This document shows positions 25,195 to 26,022 of a DNA stretch of 26,022 nucleotides, piece by piece. Within the stretch, counting starts at the first letter, position 1, and each line of letters begins with the position of its first letter. The DNA lies in assembly GCA_947254375.1 (NCBI GenBank), contig CAMYCF010000012.1, positions 1 to 26,022 of the forward strand, read 5' to 3'. Below the pieces are notes generated by a model that searched no databases, was not told the origin of the DNA, and saw nothing but the letters and a program-made list of their open reading frames with translations. Made by a program: the position numbers and the translations under genes. The DNA is from an uncultured Mobilibacterium sp. Its GTDB lineage: Bacteria > Bacillota > Clostridia > Peptostreptococcales > Anaerovoracaceae.

Positions 25195-26022
25195 CTACTG
25201 TCCGCGCTCGGCAGTCTGCCTTTCTATGTTCCAGTCGAACGCTTCCAAAGCCCTTTCCTTGGCGCATTCGCAGATCTTCCCCTGATCGGTTTTTCCCCTG
25301 TCGCCGCATATAGGGCATTTGTAACGGACTTCCATGTAGTCCGACGGGAATCCGTTTTCCGCAAGCAGGGAGATCTCCTTCTCCTTGAGAACGGCCAGCT
25401 TTTCTTCGGCCTGCCGCCTCCTCTCGTTACCTTCCTCCGTATATCCGAAGTCCATCTTTTCGATGGCCACCCTTCGTTCTTCGTTCAGCGTTTCGCGTAT
25501 CCGAGGATCCGCGGCGCAGGCTTCCTCTATCCGATCGGCCTGCTGCTTCTTCGCAATATCGCGCAGGTGTTCGTAGTATTCCCTCAAAACGCGGTTGCTG
25601 ACATTCGCCTGATCCTTCGCGCCGGGCCTGTTTCCGCCGTCCTTCCGGATCCCGCCCTTTGCCCTGATCATCTCCTGCAGTTCTTCATCTACTGCGTTGA
25701 GCGAAGGGTTTCTCCTTCCCGCAAGATTGCGGCACGCGTCGAGGATCGCAGGTTCGGAGAAGCGCCATTCGTCGAGCCACTTGTCGATCATGGTCCTTTC
25801 GGCAGGCATCGGCGGTCTGAAAAGTCCGAGCTCGCCGAAGATCTTTGAGTGGAGTCCGCGCCTTTTGGCCGACACTTCGAGGATCTTCGATACGTCGTCG
25901 ACCGTGCGGCATCCTTTTTCGCTCCAATCGAGAGCCACCGCCTCTATGTATTTTATAAACGGCTTGCCCTTACTGCAGGAATAATCGATCGCATACGAGA
26001 TGACTTCTTTCGGGACGCTGAG
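25195..26022 (-). CDS. DnaD-domain replication protein with helicase-loader-like zinc region (5' end outside window)
   Basis: The frame is open to the right edge, giving 275 visible residues; the real start lies outside. The first ~130 visible residues fit tandem DnaD domains: FIKYIEAVALDWSEKGCRTVDDV, then ERTMIDKWLDEWRFSEPAILDACRNL. The rest resembles the N-terminal part of clostridial DnaC/DnaI-like helicase loaders: NRVLREYYEHLRDIAKKQ, a charged helix, LLAENGFPSDYMEVRY, and the zinc knuckle YKCPICGDRGKTDQGKICECAKE. The protein stops 12 residues or so later, without an AAA+ ATPase. The downstream 150 bp also encode no Walker A. DnaD proteins help restart replication and load the helicase. 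The DnaD call is good; the loader-like C-terminus is inference from motif likeness. Confidence 0.75.
   Translation of the reverse strand, partial: LSVPKEVISYAIDYSCSKGKPFIKYIEAVALDWSEKGCRTVDDVSKILEVSAKRRGLHSKIFGELGLFRPPMPAERTMIDKWLDEWRFSEPAILDACRNLAGRRNPSLNAVDEELQEMIRAKGGIRKDGGNRPGAKDQANVSNRVLREYYEHLRDIAKKQQADRIEEACAADPRIRETLNEERRVAIEKMDFGYTEEGNERRRQAEEKLAVLKEKEISLLAENGFPSDYMEVRYKCPICGDRGKTDQGKICECAKERALEAFDWNIERQTAERGQ

Overview
The window reads as a chromosomal segment of a low-to-mid-GC Gram-positive anaerobe, most likely a member of the Clostridia (Eubacteriales/Peptostreptococcales). This is inferred from the gene content: an NfnAB electron-bifurcating transhydrogenase, a Rho with an acidic N-terminal extension, a DUF1385-PrmC protein, the RNase M5/KsgA pair, DivIC, a G5/M23 peptidase, a DnaD-domain protein, an LtaS-like sulfatase and a very large Cna/SdrD/DUF11-type surface adhesin. 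I do not assign a genus. No rRNA, tRNA, CRISPR array, transposase or phage gene was seen. Almost everything is on the minus strand; the one plus-strand gene is aroB.

Layout from left to right. (1) 1-5639: the N-terminal ~1,880 codons of a giant secreted adhesin, cut by the left edge. (2) 5640-6122: a gene-free regulatory stretch with a probable adhesin promoter, a structured leader, and a separate hairpin-rich element ending in an intrinsic terminator (sRNA or attenuator). (3) 6123-7006: rpmE and a small zinc-ribbon protein, each with its own promoter and terminator. (4) 7098-9330: the nfnA-nfnB operon, overlapping by 8 bp, behind a good promoter. (5) 9435-17374: a co-directional block read as rho, a DUF1385-prmC fusion, ddl, cca, an ATC-hydrolase family gene and proC, closed by a terminator. 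(6) 17447-18502: aroB, divergent from rho and convergent with the LtaS-like gene. (7) 18565-26022: a co-directional block read as a DnaD-domain protein (cut by the right edge), an M23 peptidase, divIC, rnmV, ksgA and an LtaS-like sulfatase.

Together these genes cover envelope building and division (ddl, LtaS-like, DivIC, M23, adhesin), RNA and translation maintenance (rho, prmC, cca, rnmV, ksgA, rpmE), redox balance (nfnAB), and amino-acid/aromatic metabolism (proC, aroB). The most unusual points are the DUF1385-PrmC single-chain fusion, a DnaD protein whose C-terminus resembles the zinc-binding N-terminal part of a DnaC/DnaI-like helicase loader but with no AAA+ domain, the structured RNA elements upstream of the adhesin, and four GC-rich intergenic spacers carrying degenerate tandem repeats and hairpins. 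All calls come from reading the sequence; no database search was possible.
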